Assembly (NCBI RefSeq): GCF_000226095.1
Contig: NC_016477.1
Coordinates: 2,108,001-2,172,000 of the forward strand
Source of the DNA: Thermothelomyces thermophilus ATCC 42464
Lineage: Eukaryota > Ascomycota > Sordariomycetes > Sordariales > Chaetomiaceae
Direction: 5' to 3'
DNA: 64,000 nucleotides
Part shown: positions 55,963 through 64,000 of the stretch, piece after piece
Position numbering within the stretch: position 1 is the first letter of the stretch
Layout: every line of letters begins with the position of its first letter
The notes under the pieces: generated by a model
What the model was told of the DNA's origin: nothing
The model's database searches: none
The model's input: the letters and a program-made list of their open reading frames with translations, nothing else
Program-made: the position numbers and the translations under genes

Positions 55963-58224
55963 TTAATGGTTTCCGGGCCCCTCGAAGGGCCCTGACCCGT
56001 TTCCCAGGTCAGTGCTGACCTCTTCGGTTGTTCGGCTGATAGCGGCTTCGTCGATCGTGCTCATTTCCGTGAGCCATTGAGTGCTTGCGGCTTCCCACCA
56101 TTGGGTCCGTTCTGCTTTCCGTCGTGCGTGCCATAGCTTCATCTGAAGCTCCCGAATTCGCAATTTCTTTTCGTCCGCGTGATAGAGGCAATCGTTGCTC
56201 CAGCACGAGTCCCATGTGTCTCGTCCCGTTCCGCAGTGCCTAGGCCAGGCTCGTCTTGGAACTATCGTGATGCTTTCTAGATCGCGGGCTTCGATCTTCC
56301 AAAGCAATTCGGCCGCTCTGTTTCCTGCATCGTAGACCCATTCCACAGGGCACAAGCCTCCGTCCCTGTTTTCCTGTCGGGTCGGCCAGTGATTGTTTTC
56401 GAATTTGTCGCGGAAGTGGTATCGGCATTCGTGTGCCACACACTGGAACCAGGGCACTTGCGCATGTGCCTCGTGTCGAGGGTGCAGTCGCGTGGCGTCG
56501 CCTGGAAGGTATTGGAACTCTTTCCCGAATCCTTCCCACTGTACGTGGACCGTAGGTACTCCAGTGCTGACATAGGAGTGTTTCTTCCAGTAGCTTTCCC
56601 ACGTACGCTCATCTTTTCCGCGGTTCGCGCGCATGAACTGGTATTCTGGGTTCCGCACATCGTTGCTGAGTTGCTGATCGTCAAAGTGCTCGGCGTAGCT
56701 ATCGGGCCCATCATATGTCACAGGCTGTTCCCCTTTGATGGTTTCCACGATACGTCGGAGTTCCCTCATTTCGTCCTTCATCTCATCGCTCTGCTGGGCG
56801 AGTCGAGTCAAGCGCCCATCCCGTTCGCGCAGTTCCGTGTTGAGTCGGAAAACTTCGTTGCGGTACCATTCGATTCGTTCTTGGAGGAATAGAGCATTGG
56901 GTCCGGGTCTTTCGATTCCTTGGGTGTCGGTTGTCCACGATCCATCCCGCCTCTGCGTGACTGTGAAACCCCACTGCCTCAAGATTGGGAGAATCGAAAT
57001 TGGCGGCGCATACTCTCCTGCCATGTCCCATTCGGCAAGACCTGTCTCTGGGTCCACAGTGACCAGTTCGGAGTACGGTGCTTGTTCGTCTTCACCGTTG
57101 CCGTCGTGTCCGAGACTGTCCGTGTCACTGTCCTTGTCTTCGTAGCTCGTGGCTGCTACTTCGGTGACGTTCTTGGTGGTTTCGTCGATGTCCGCGATTT
57201 CTTTTCCAGGGACTGGCTTCCATTCTTTCTTCGGGCTCCGGCATTCTCGCTTGTAATGCCCTTTCTTTCCGCAGTTGTAGCAGGTAACATTGGACTTGTC
57301 TTTGGTCGCCTTCTTCTGGTCCTGCTTCTGCGCTGCGTCCACATCCATGGCTCCGGGGTGCGTCCCGTACGAGGTACTAACGTACGCTCGCTTTTTCTTG
57401 TCGTTGGCCTTAACCGTGGTTCCGTTCATTCGACCTCGTTTCTGCTGCCCTCGTGCGTAGAGTCGATCATCGATCCTGATGGCCTGCGCGATGTATTCAT
57501 CCAGAGTCTCAGGCCGATCGTACTTGTACAGCTCGTCCTTGACCTTTTCCTTCAAGCCGTTGTAGAACAGTTGCATCAACGCCTCGTCGTTAAGCTGAGA
57601 CTTGAGCATGTCCTGTCTGAACTGTGCGGCGTAGGAGGCTGCTGACTTGGTCTGTCGGAGATTGGCGAGTCTTTCTTGCGCATGAATCTTCTCGTCTTTG
57701 TCGCCAAAAACTTTCCGAAGCTCTTCTTCGAAACGGTCGTAAGATCGGAAGACTGCCCGTGTAAACGCGTCTCGATCGTCTTCGTCTTCCTCCGTGAGAT
57801 AGTCGTTCCACGTAGGCTCGAACCATCTGAGTGCCTTGCCCTCTAGTCTCGTGGCTGCGTAGAGGACTTTGGCTTTGTCGTCCGGAAACTTGTCGTCATT
57901 GAGCCGGAAGTAGGATCGGAGGTTTGTCAGGAATCCTGCGAGATCCTCCTTGGTTCCTCCGTATTTACCAGGTGGTTCGATCTTGATGTGGCTCGCCTTG
58001 GCGGTCTCGAGCGCTTCGATTTTGGCGTAGGCTTCGTTGACCAACTTCTGCGAGTACTTTTCGCGGTTCTCGAGTTCCTTGATTCGAGCTTGAGCAGCCT
58101 TGTCTCTCTGGTCCAACTCCTGGATCCGCTGCTGGAGTTGACCAAGCTGAGCGAGCAGCTGTTCGGCCGTGACGTTGGTAGCCATGTCGATGTCGAGGTC
58201 GAAGTCACCTCCGTTCTGAACCAT
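55963..58224 (-). CDS. gag: Gag polyprotein of element E with long C-terminal extension
   Basis: 753 residues. A coiled-coil-like N-terminus (20-75) leads to the capsid-like retrotransposon Gag region at about 80-260 (GFLTNLRSYFRLND, ALRWFEPTW, RLANLRQTKSAASYAAQFRQ). A CCHC zinc knuckle is at 315-328 (C315, C318, H323, C328). About 425 residues follow, far longer than the usual tail: a helical segment at 440-500, and two Cys/His clusters at about 595-625 (C595, C600, H603, H612, C625) and 664-682 (C664, C674, C679, H682). Start at 58224 lies 28 bases inside the 5' LTR edge. The frame ends 42 bases after a -1 slippery heptamer that would carry ribosomes into pol. Confidence 0.93.
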   Translation of the reverse strand: MVQNGGDFDLDIDMATNVTAEQLLAQLGQLQQRIQELDQRDKAAQARIKELENREKYSQKLVNEAYAKIEALETAKASHIKIEPPGKYGGTKEDLAGFLTNLRSYFRLNDDKFPDDKAKVLYAATRLEGKALRWFEPTWNDYLTEEDEDDRDAFTRAVFRSYDRFEEELRKVFGDKDEKIHAQERLANLRQTKSAASYAAQFRQDMLKSQLNDEALMQLFYNGLKEKVKDELYKYDRPETLDEYIAQAIRIDDRLYARGQQKRGRMNGTTVKANDKKKRAYVSTSYGTHPGAMDVDAAQKQDQKKATKDKSNVTCYNCGKKGHYKRECRSPKKEWKPVPGKEIADIDETTKNVTEVAATSYEDKDSDTDSLGHDGNGEDEQAPYSELVTVDPETGLAEWDMAGEYAPPISILPILRQWGFTVTQRRDGSWTTDTQGIERPGPNALFLQERIEWYRNEVFRLNTELRERDGRLTRLAQQSDEMKDEMRELRRIVETIKGEQPVTYDGPDSYAEHFDDQQLSNDVRNPEYQFMRANRGKDERTWESYWKKHSYVSTGVPTVHVQWEGFGKEFQYLPGDATRLHPRHEAHAQVPWFQCVAHECRYHFRDKFENNHWPTRQENRDGGLCPVEWVYDAGNRAAELLWKIEARDLESITIVPRRAWPRHCGTGRDTWDSCWSNDCLYHADEKKLRIRELQMKLWHARRKAERTQWWEAASTQWLTEMSTIDEAAISRTTEEVSTDLGNGSGPFEGPGNH
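55975..56005 (-). promoter_or_regulatory. Predicted -1 ribosomal frameshift signal, gag to pol
   Basis: Sense-strand GGGAAAC at 56005-55999 is read as G GGA AAC in the gag frame (codons 740-742), the X XXY YYZ form. Six bases later comes GGGCCC, a six-base loop, and GGGCCC (55992-55975), a strong GC hairpin. The pol (-1) frame has its last stop just before the heptamer and is open after it. Hairpin arms persist in relics A, B and C. Confidence 0.75.
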
Positions 58225-58238
58225 GACAGAACAAAGGG

Positions 58239-58249
58239 AGTGGTAACAA
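58239..58249 (-). other. Predicted self-primer binding site of element E
   Basis: Two bases after the 5' LTR the sense strand reads TTGTTACCACT. Its exact 11-base reverse complement, AGTGGTAACAA, lies inside the LTR at 58434-58424. No tRNA-type TGG primer site is present at the LTR edge. This is the arrangement of Tf1-type self-primed elements. Confidence 0.7.
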
Positions 58250-58251
58250 CG

Positions 58252-58665
58252 TGTGACGAACCCAACTCAGACTGCTTCTGAAAGGGTCCAGACGGAGGTG
58301 GGTGGAGCGGGACAAGCAGGCAGGTCGTCTGAGGGATTCGGTGAAGCCAAAGGGTTCACAACAACACTTAGAGTTGTCTCTCACAGTAATCAGCAATGCT
58401 TGGTATGAGTACTGTGATTGTGATTGTTACCACTGGTGAACTCCCAGAGTTCGCCAGAACGAGTGACTATATACAATTTCCTTGTCCTTTCCCCCTTGAG
58501 TCTTGATCGTGCGATCGCTGCTGCGATCCTGCGATCGTTACCCAAGTGCTCGTCTTGATCGAAGTGCGATCACTGCGATCACTTCCTGATTGGTCCTTAG
58601 GTCTTGTGGTTCCTGATTGGTTCTGTGCGCCTTGCCGGGTCGCCTTATGCAGCCAAATCGTGACA
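58252..58665 (-). repeat. 5' LTR of element E with TATA box
   Basis: 414 bp partner of 51154-51567. A TATATA at 58473-58468 on the sense strand lies about 34-39 bases before position 58434, where the predicted primer sequence begins, so the transcript start and the self-primer would coincide. U3 would then be 58665-58435. Confidence 0.95.
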
Positions 58666-59908
58666 CTTTCTTCTACTCTGTTAGGTACTAGTAGTCTAGG
58701 TGCTACTTGATACTATACCTTATTAATCCTTTCTTCTCGAAAGATTGTATAGCATTCTAGGAACGAGTTAAGTAGATTATCTTCTACGGGTGTCTACGTT
58801 TCGTAATATAGCGTTCTATCTGTCTATTCCTTAAATAACGGTAGTATCGTTCCTGTTCGTCCTTCTGTGTAATCTGTTCGTCGACTTAAGATATCTGCTT
58901 ATACGTTCTCTTTACCCTTCTTATAGCGGATCTCAAAGTTAAATTCTATAAGGAATTCTGCCTATCGTATTTGTCGTCTATTAAGCTCCTTCGTCATTAT
59001 AAAGTATTATAAATTCTTATAATCTATATATACTTATACTAGTTTAATTATGCCGCTAAGGTATAGTCGCTATTCCTTAAAAGCTTCGACAATCGCAAGT
59101 AGTTCCTTGTCGTAGATCGGATAATTAAGATATAGTCTATCGAGCTTCTTTAAAAAGAAGGCTATAGGATATAGCTTTCCTTGTCCGTCTCGTTGTCCTA
59201 ATTATCCTCCGATAGCGTAGTCTAAAGCGTCTATTTCCACCTCAAATGGCTTCTTAGGGTCTAGTAGTACTAGTACTAGATCTTTAGTAATGGTATTACG
59301 GATCTATATAAATGCTTGCTCGTGTTGCTCTTCCTATTGGAATTTAGCGTTCTTTCTAGTAAGTTCGTGTAAAGGTCATACGATCGCTCTAAAGTTCCTA
59401 ATAAACATCCGGTAGAAGTTTACAAATCCAATAAAGCTTTATATTTCCATGACTAACGTCGGTTATAGCTAATTCTTAATAGCTTTAACCTTTAAAGGTT
59501 CTATCTAGATTTGTCCTAGGGATATCTCGTATCCTAGAAACACCATTTTCCTAACGTAGAATTCGCTCTTTTCCTTGTTAACTAATAGCTTATACGCGTG
59601 TAGCATATCTAGTACTACTTTTATATACTTCTGGTGTTTGTCTATTGTCTTGGAAAAGATAAGTATATCGTCGAGATAATATACCGTAAATTTGTCGAGA
59701 AAGGGTTAGATAGCTTGATTAATCAGGGCTTAGAACGTTACTAGCACGTTTATAAGTCCGAATAGCATGACAAGGTACTTATAGTGGCTATAAGGTATCC
59801 TAAAGGCCGTTTTCCACTCGTTGCCTTCTTTAATCTGTATATAGTTATAGGCCGATAGCAAGTTAAGACATATAAAATATTAGGCTCCTGCTAACTAATC
59901 TCGGAGCC

Positions 59909-60358
59909 TATGACGAACCTAACTTAGACTTCTTCTAAAAGGGTCCAGACAGAGGTAGGTGAAGCGGGACAAGTAGGCAGGTCGTCTAAGGGATTCGGTA
60001 AAGCCAAAGGGTTTATAACAACACTTAGAGTTGTCTCTTATAATAATTAGCAATGCTTGGTATAAGTACTATGATTGTAATTGTTACCACTAGCGAACTC
60101 CTAGAGTCTACTATAACGAGTAACTAGCTAGCTATATATATATATAATAGTCTATCCTTCTTTAATAGTTATTACTAGTATTACTTCTCCTTTCACTTCG
60201 TAACTCTGTATTGTCGATAGTAATATATTATTATTACTAGTAAAGACCTTAGTCTTGGCGGTGATAATCTTCTAATTAGTCTGTCAAGTAATTAGCTGTC
60301 AGAATGTCCTGTGTCCTAGCTATAGCCTGCTAGGCCGCCTATATGCTTATCTATGACA
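59909..60358 (-). repeat. 3' LTR of element F
   Basis: 450 bp, begins TATGACG and ends TATGACA on the plus strand. It shares the TATATATATATATAATAG tract with element A. Confidence 0.85.
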
Positions 60359-60485
60359 CGATGCCCCTCCTTTAAGGCTTTCGACCTAAAAGCCCTCTTA
60401 GGCCGTTTCAAATAGCGCTAATAACCCTTCGCTTGTAAGTACTACATTCTCCCTATTTCTATATCATGGTCGCCATGCTAACAAA

Positions 60486-61134
60486 ATGCCGATAGAGAAA
60501 CGGAAGTTGTATTCTGCATGTTACCGTGCTTCCCTTGCTTAGAACATCGCTAAGAATGGTTTTGTTATTATGCCTTGCTCTTGGTACACATCGCAAGGCC
60601 TTGTCTGTAAAATGATCATGCGTATAAAGCGTTACAAGGCCTGTATTTGTTAAGGTCGTTCTTGCGATGGCTCTGGTATCCTACTTTCTTCTTATAAGTT
60701 TGTCTCCTTTTTTTTTTTTTTTTTTACTATGATTCCTAATGTTTGTTCTAGTAGATTATATTCTTTAGGAGTAGTGTTATATTAAAGATACTAAACGTCG
60801 TGCCGAACTTAAGCTAGATAAATCCTAATATTATCTAGAAGAAGCCTAGCATAAGTTGTCCGAAAAGCTTATATAGCTCTAGCGTCTTCGTTAGTAGAAG
60901 GAGTTTTTAATAGAGAAAGGTGCCGATATAGTGGCACGTAGTCTGTCGACCTTAGACGAGTTAGAGGAGGTTAAGTGGCAAGAGACGCCTGCTATGCCCT
61001 CGTTATAGATTAATGATGCCGTCGATGCTATTGACTAGGGCGCCGTCTTTGGTTCTGTCCCGGGTTTTCCTTTAGTTAATCTAGGTTCTGCTAGTAGAAC
61101 TGTTCTAGTTTCTTAGGGCAGTTTAAATTCTTGA
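60486..61134 (+). pseudogene. Element F antisense accessory gene, Zn2Cys6-type, lightly RIP-degraded
   Basis: This is the best-preserved relic. It starts MPIEKRKLYSACYRA and then has the cluster MPCSWYTSQGLVCKMIM followed by RIKRYKACIC and GRSCDGSG. Four of six cluster cysteines remain; the other two sites are Tyr, consistent with TGY-to-TAY. Spacing is exactly C-x2-C-x6-C-x8-C-x2-C-x6-C. Stops in the cluster region are TAG and TAA. A T17-type run interrupts the part after the cluster. Confidence 0.7.
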
Positions 61135-64000
61135 TTAGTTCCTATAAGTTATCCTCTAGTCTAAAATCAAGCTATTTAACTAGGTACTATAGTTCTCTAT
61201 TAATAATGTATAAATCTAGAATTTCTTCGACATCCTATTCTTCTTCCTTGTCTTTTACTTCGATGTGTATAGCAACCTTGGCATTTTTTGGTGCTGGTTC
61301 GAGAAGTGAAATATAAAAAACATCTGTCTGTAGTTATATAGATGATGGTAACGATAGTTAGTAGTTAGATATCGATATTTGTTCTTTGATAACGAAGGGT
61401 CTGACCTTCTTAAAGTCTAGCTTTGTGTTTGGTCGTTTGGTTTGTAAGTTTTATACGATTAGGTAGACTTTGTCTCCCCTCTCTAGGCAAGGTCCCTTAA
61501 GCCTATATTTGTCATAGTAGTTTTTTATTTTAGTCTTGATAAACTCGAGTTCCTTTTTGAGTTTTTTTATATAGTGTATACATTTGTTCTACTTTGACTA
61601 CTGCTCTTGGCACTATAACCTTTAGTCCTTGCCTAAGGTCTGCTTTATATCTGTAGTTTATGAAGAACGGTATAACTTTGGTCGTTTTTATTAGCGTTAT
61701 ATTATAAGCAAGTTATACTATTAGCAATAGCATGACCTAGTTGTCTTACTAGTAGTTAACGTAAGAATGGAGATACTACTCGATAACTTAGTTTAGTCGC
61801 TCCGTTTGTCCGTTAGTCTATAGGTAATATGCTATTAACAGCTTACTATTAATACCTAATCGTTACATTAACGCTTGCTAGAACTTTGACACGAACTTCG
61901 TGTTTCTGTTGGTGATCTATTCTTATAGCTAAGCATATACTAATATAACTTGCCGATAGATCACGTCTGCCAACTGTTCCGCTATCTAGGACTCCTTGTA
62001 GGGAAAGAAGTATACCTACTTAGTCAGGCAATCTACTATAGTAAGAATACTATTATAGGTCACTCCTATAGCCGTGTCCTTAGATTCTAGCAGCTTTATA
62101 ATAAAGTCTATCGTAACTAAACTCTATAGTTTGTCAGCTATTAGTAGTGGCTAAAGTAGCCTATATAGCTTATATCGTGCCGTTTTGCTTCGATTATAGA
62201 TATCATAGCTCCGTACAACTTCCTTAACTCGTGCCGTTAACTATAGAAAGTCGTAGTGTTTCTTGACTTGTACGATAGTCTTTATAACTCCTTTGTATCC
62301 TCCAAATTTCGACTCGTAGAGTTCTCGAATCATCCGTAGCTATTAATCTTTATCATAGATATACGCTTTGCCTTAGTACTAGAGTTTCCTATCTTTTTCT
62401 TCCACTCCGTTAGGTACTACTAGTCTAGGTGCTACTTGATACTATGTCTTGTTAATCCTTTCTTCTCAAAAGATTACGTAGTATTCTAGGAACGAGTCAA
62501 GTAAATCATCTTCCACGGGTATCTGCATTTTGTAATGTAGCGTTCCGTCTATTCGTTCCTTAAACAACGGTAGTATCGTTCCTATTTGTCCTTCTGTATG
62601 ATCCGTTTGTTAACTTAAGATATCCGCTTGTACATTCTCTTTGCCCTTCTTATAGTAGATCTCAAAGTTAAATTCCGCGAGGAATTCTGCCTATTATATT
62701 TGTTATCTATTAAGCTCCTTTGTTGTTATAAAGTATTATAAATTCTTATAATCTGTATATACTTATACTGGTTTAATCGTGCCGCTAAGGTATAGTCGCT
62801 ATTCCTTAAAGGCTTTGACAATCATAAGTAGTTCCTTGTCGTAGATCGGATAATTGAGATGTAATCTATCAAGCTTCCTTGAAAAGAAGGCTATAGGATG
62901 TAGCTTTCCTTGTCTGTCTCGTTATCCTAATTATCCTCTAATAGCGTAGTCTGAAGCGTCCGTTTCCACCTTGAATAGCTTCTTAGGGTCTAGTAGTACT
63001 AGTACTAGATCTTCGGTAATGGCGTCGCGGATTTACGTAAATGCTTGCTCGTGTTATTCTTCCTATTGGAATTTAGTATTCTTCTTAGTAAGCTTATATA
63101 AAGGTTATACGATCGCTCCAAAGTTCCTAATAAACATCCGGTAGAAGTTTACAAATCCGATGAAGCTTCGTACTTCTATAACTGACGTCGGTTAGGGCTA
63201 ATTCTTGATAGCTTTAACCTTTGAAGGTTCTATCCGGATTTGTCCTAGGGATATTTTGTATCCTAGAAACACCGTTTTCCTAACGTGGAATTTACTCTTT
63301 TCCTTGTTAACTAATAGCTTATACGCGTATAGTGTATCTAGTATTACTTTTACGTACTTCTAGTATTTATCTATTGTCTTAGAGAAGATAAGTATGTCGT
63401 CGAGATAATATACTATAAATTTGTCGAGAAAGGGTCAGATAGCTTGATCAATCAGGGCTTAGAATGTTACTAGCGTGTTTATAAGTCCAAATAGCATAAC
63501 AAGGTACTTATAGTGGCTATAGGGTATCCTAAAGGCCGTTTTCTACTCGTCGCCTTCTTTGATCTGTATATAGTTATAGGCCGATAGCAAGTTAAGATAC
63601 GTGAAATATTAGGCTCCTGCTAATTGATCTTAGAGCCGTAAGATCAGCGGTAACGGGTATCGGTTTTTCACGGTCTGTTCGTTAAGTTACTAATAGTCAA
63701 TATATAACCATAGCTTTCCGTCTTTCTTAGGCACAAACAGGATTAGATAGCCTACTAGCGATGTCGATAGGCAGATATATCCTCTTCGAAGGTTCTCCTC
63801 TAAATATCACTTAAGTTCTTCGTTCTATATCTGGCTTATATAGTAAATCTTAAAGAACTTTAGTCGTGCTCCTTCCTTAAGCTTGATCTTGTGATCCTAT
63901 AGGCCGTGTTCTAGTAGTCCTTCTAGATGTTTCGGTTCGAATGCTAGGTGTCCTTTGTATTCCTTCGGTACTTCCCTAGTCTTGTCTCGTCTCTTAGTTT
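61135..64000 (-). pseudogene. Element F pol relic, continuing past the window
   Basis: Collinear with E pol from the chromodomain region at about 61140-61300 back through integrase and RNase H to RT near 63400-64000. Stops at former Trp/Gln codons are frequent. Confidence 0.75.

Larger units (their letters stand above)
51154..58665 (-). mobile_element. Element E: intact-looking Ty3/gypsy chromovirus-type LTR retrotransposon
   Basis: 7512 bp bounded by two 414-bp LTRs that look identical by eye. The 5-bp target duplication CTTTC is at 51149-51153 and 58666-58670. It carries open gag (58224-55963) and pol (in the -1 frame), a predicted self-primer site, a polypurine tract, and a plus-strand accessory gene at 51700-52338. 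GC content and codon use resemble genes, unlike all other copies here, so it has escaped RIP and is probably a recent insertion. It sits in element D in the same orientation as D. Confidence 0.95.
48731..59908 (-). mobile_element. Element D: Ty3/gypsy chromovirus-type relic, split by E, cut by F
   Basis: The 3' LTR is 48731-49149, subfamily of B. The internal region 49150-51153 carries the accessory gene relic and the C-terminal half of pol. Element E is inserted at 51154-58665 with a CTTTC target duplication, and pol resumes at 58671 until element F starts at 59909. RIP-degraded; gag and 5' LTR are not in the window. It interrupts element C. Confidence 0.85.
49890..59908 (-). pseudogene. Element D pol relic (49890-51153 and 58671-59908)
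   Basis: A 153-codon open remnant at 49990-50451 covers the end of integrase to the chromodomain boundary (VKAEQMYVLYKKLKKELEF, then RLERGDKVYLIV). The remaining part down to RT is stop-ridden. E is inserted in it between the two parts, in the region just upstream of the integrase zinc-binding segment. Confidence 0.75.
59909..64000 (-). mobile_element. Element F: RIP-degraded Ty3/gypsy chromovirus-type element, right end outside window
   Basis: The 3' LTR (59909-60358, 450 bp) belongs to the element A subfamily. The internal part has the accessory relic at 60486-61134 and pol from about 61135 to the window end, collinear with E. It interrupts the pol of element D; the base pairs before it are GAGCC, and the matching right duplication is not visible. 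Confidence 0.85.

Noticed and set aside
56389-57645. Plus-strand open frames opposite gag of element E
   Set aside because: They mirror gag codons and lack the conserved start, cysteine pattern and coiled coil that support the accessory gene at 51700.

Overview
The window is from a filamentous ascomycete (Pezizomycotina), most likely a Sordariomycete, possibly Sordariales/Chaetomiaceae (inference). Evidence: short introns of 48-134 bp with GTANGT/YAG ends, GC-rich housekeeping genes of fungal type, and a large AT-rich block of repeats showing repeat-induced point mutation (RIP, CpA to TpA on both strands).

About 1-27.7 kb is a normal gene-dense arm: a C-terminal coiled-coil protein cut by the window edge; Rev7/MAD2B-type HORMA protein; Kap114/importin-9; PI31-type proteasome regulator; SRR1-like protein; compact Dcc1; RNF216-like RBR ubiquitin ligase; one doubtful small gene; Rad4/XPC; Cuz1/ZFAND1-like AN1 zinc-finger protein; MTP18/MTFP1-like mitochondrial fission protein; ATP synthase subunit k; a frameshifted 3' fragment of Iba57/CAF17; and a degenerate protein-kinase-like protein. 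DNA repair/replication (Rev7, Dcc1, Rad4), proteostasis (PI31, RBR ligase, Cuz1) and mitochondrial functions (MTP18, Atp19) recur, but the genes look individually transcribed. Divergent pairs (Rev7/Kap114, Rad4/Cuz1, MTP18/Atp19) share intergenic promoters.

From about 28.5 kb to the end is a nest of LTR retrotransposons. The oldest layer is a RIP-destroyed Ty1/copia-like element (called G here, 28.76-38.06 kb). Five RIP-degraded Ty3/gypsy chromovirus-type copies (A, B, C, D, F) are inserted into it and into each other, and one fresh, open copy (E, 51154-58665) sits inside D. E has two 414-bp LTRs that look identical by eye, a 5-bp target duplication, gag, pol (protease, RT, RNase H, integrase, chromodomain), a predicted -1 frameshift signal, and a predicted Tf1-like self-primer.

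The most unusual item is an extra gene in these gypsy elements. It lies between the end of pol and the 3' LTR, on the opposite strand. It encodes a Zn(II)2Cys6-like cysteine cluster followed by a predicted coiled coil. Relics of the same gene, in the same place and orientation, are readable in A, B, D and F, and in two LTR subfamilies the cysteine spacing is exactly canonical once RIP-type changes are allowed for.
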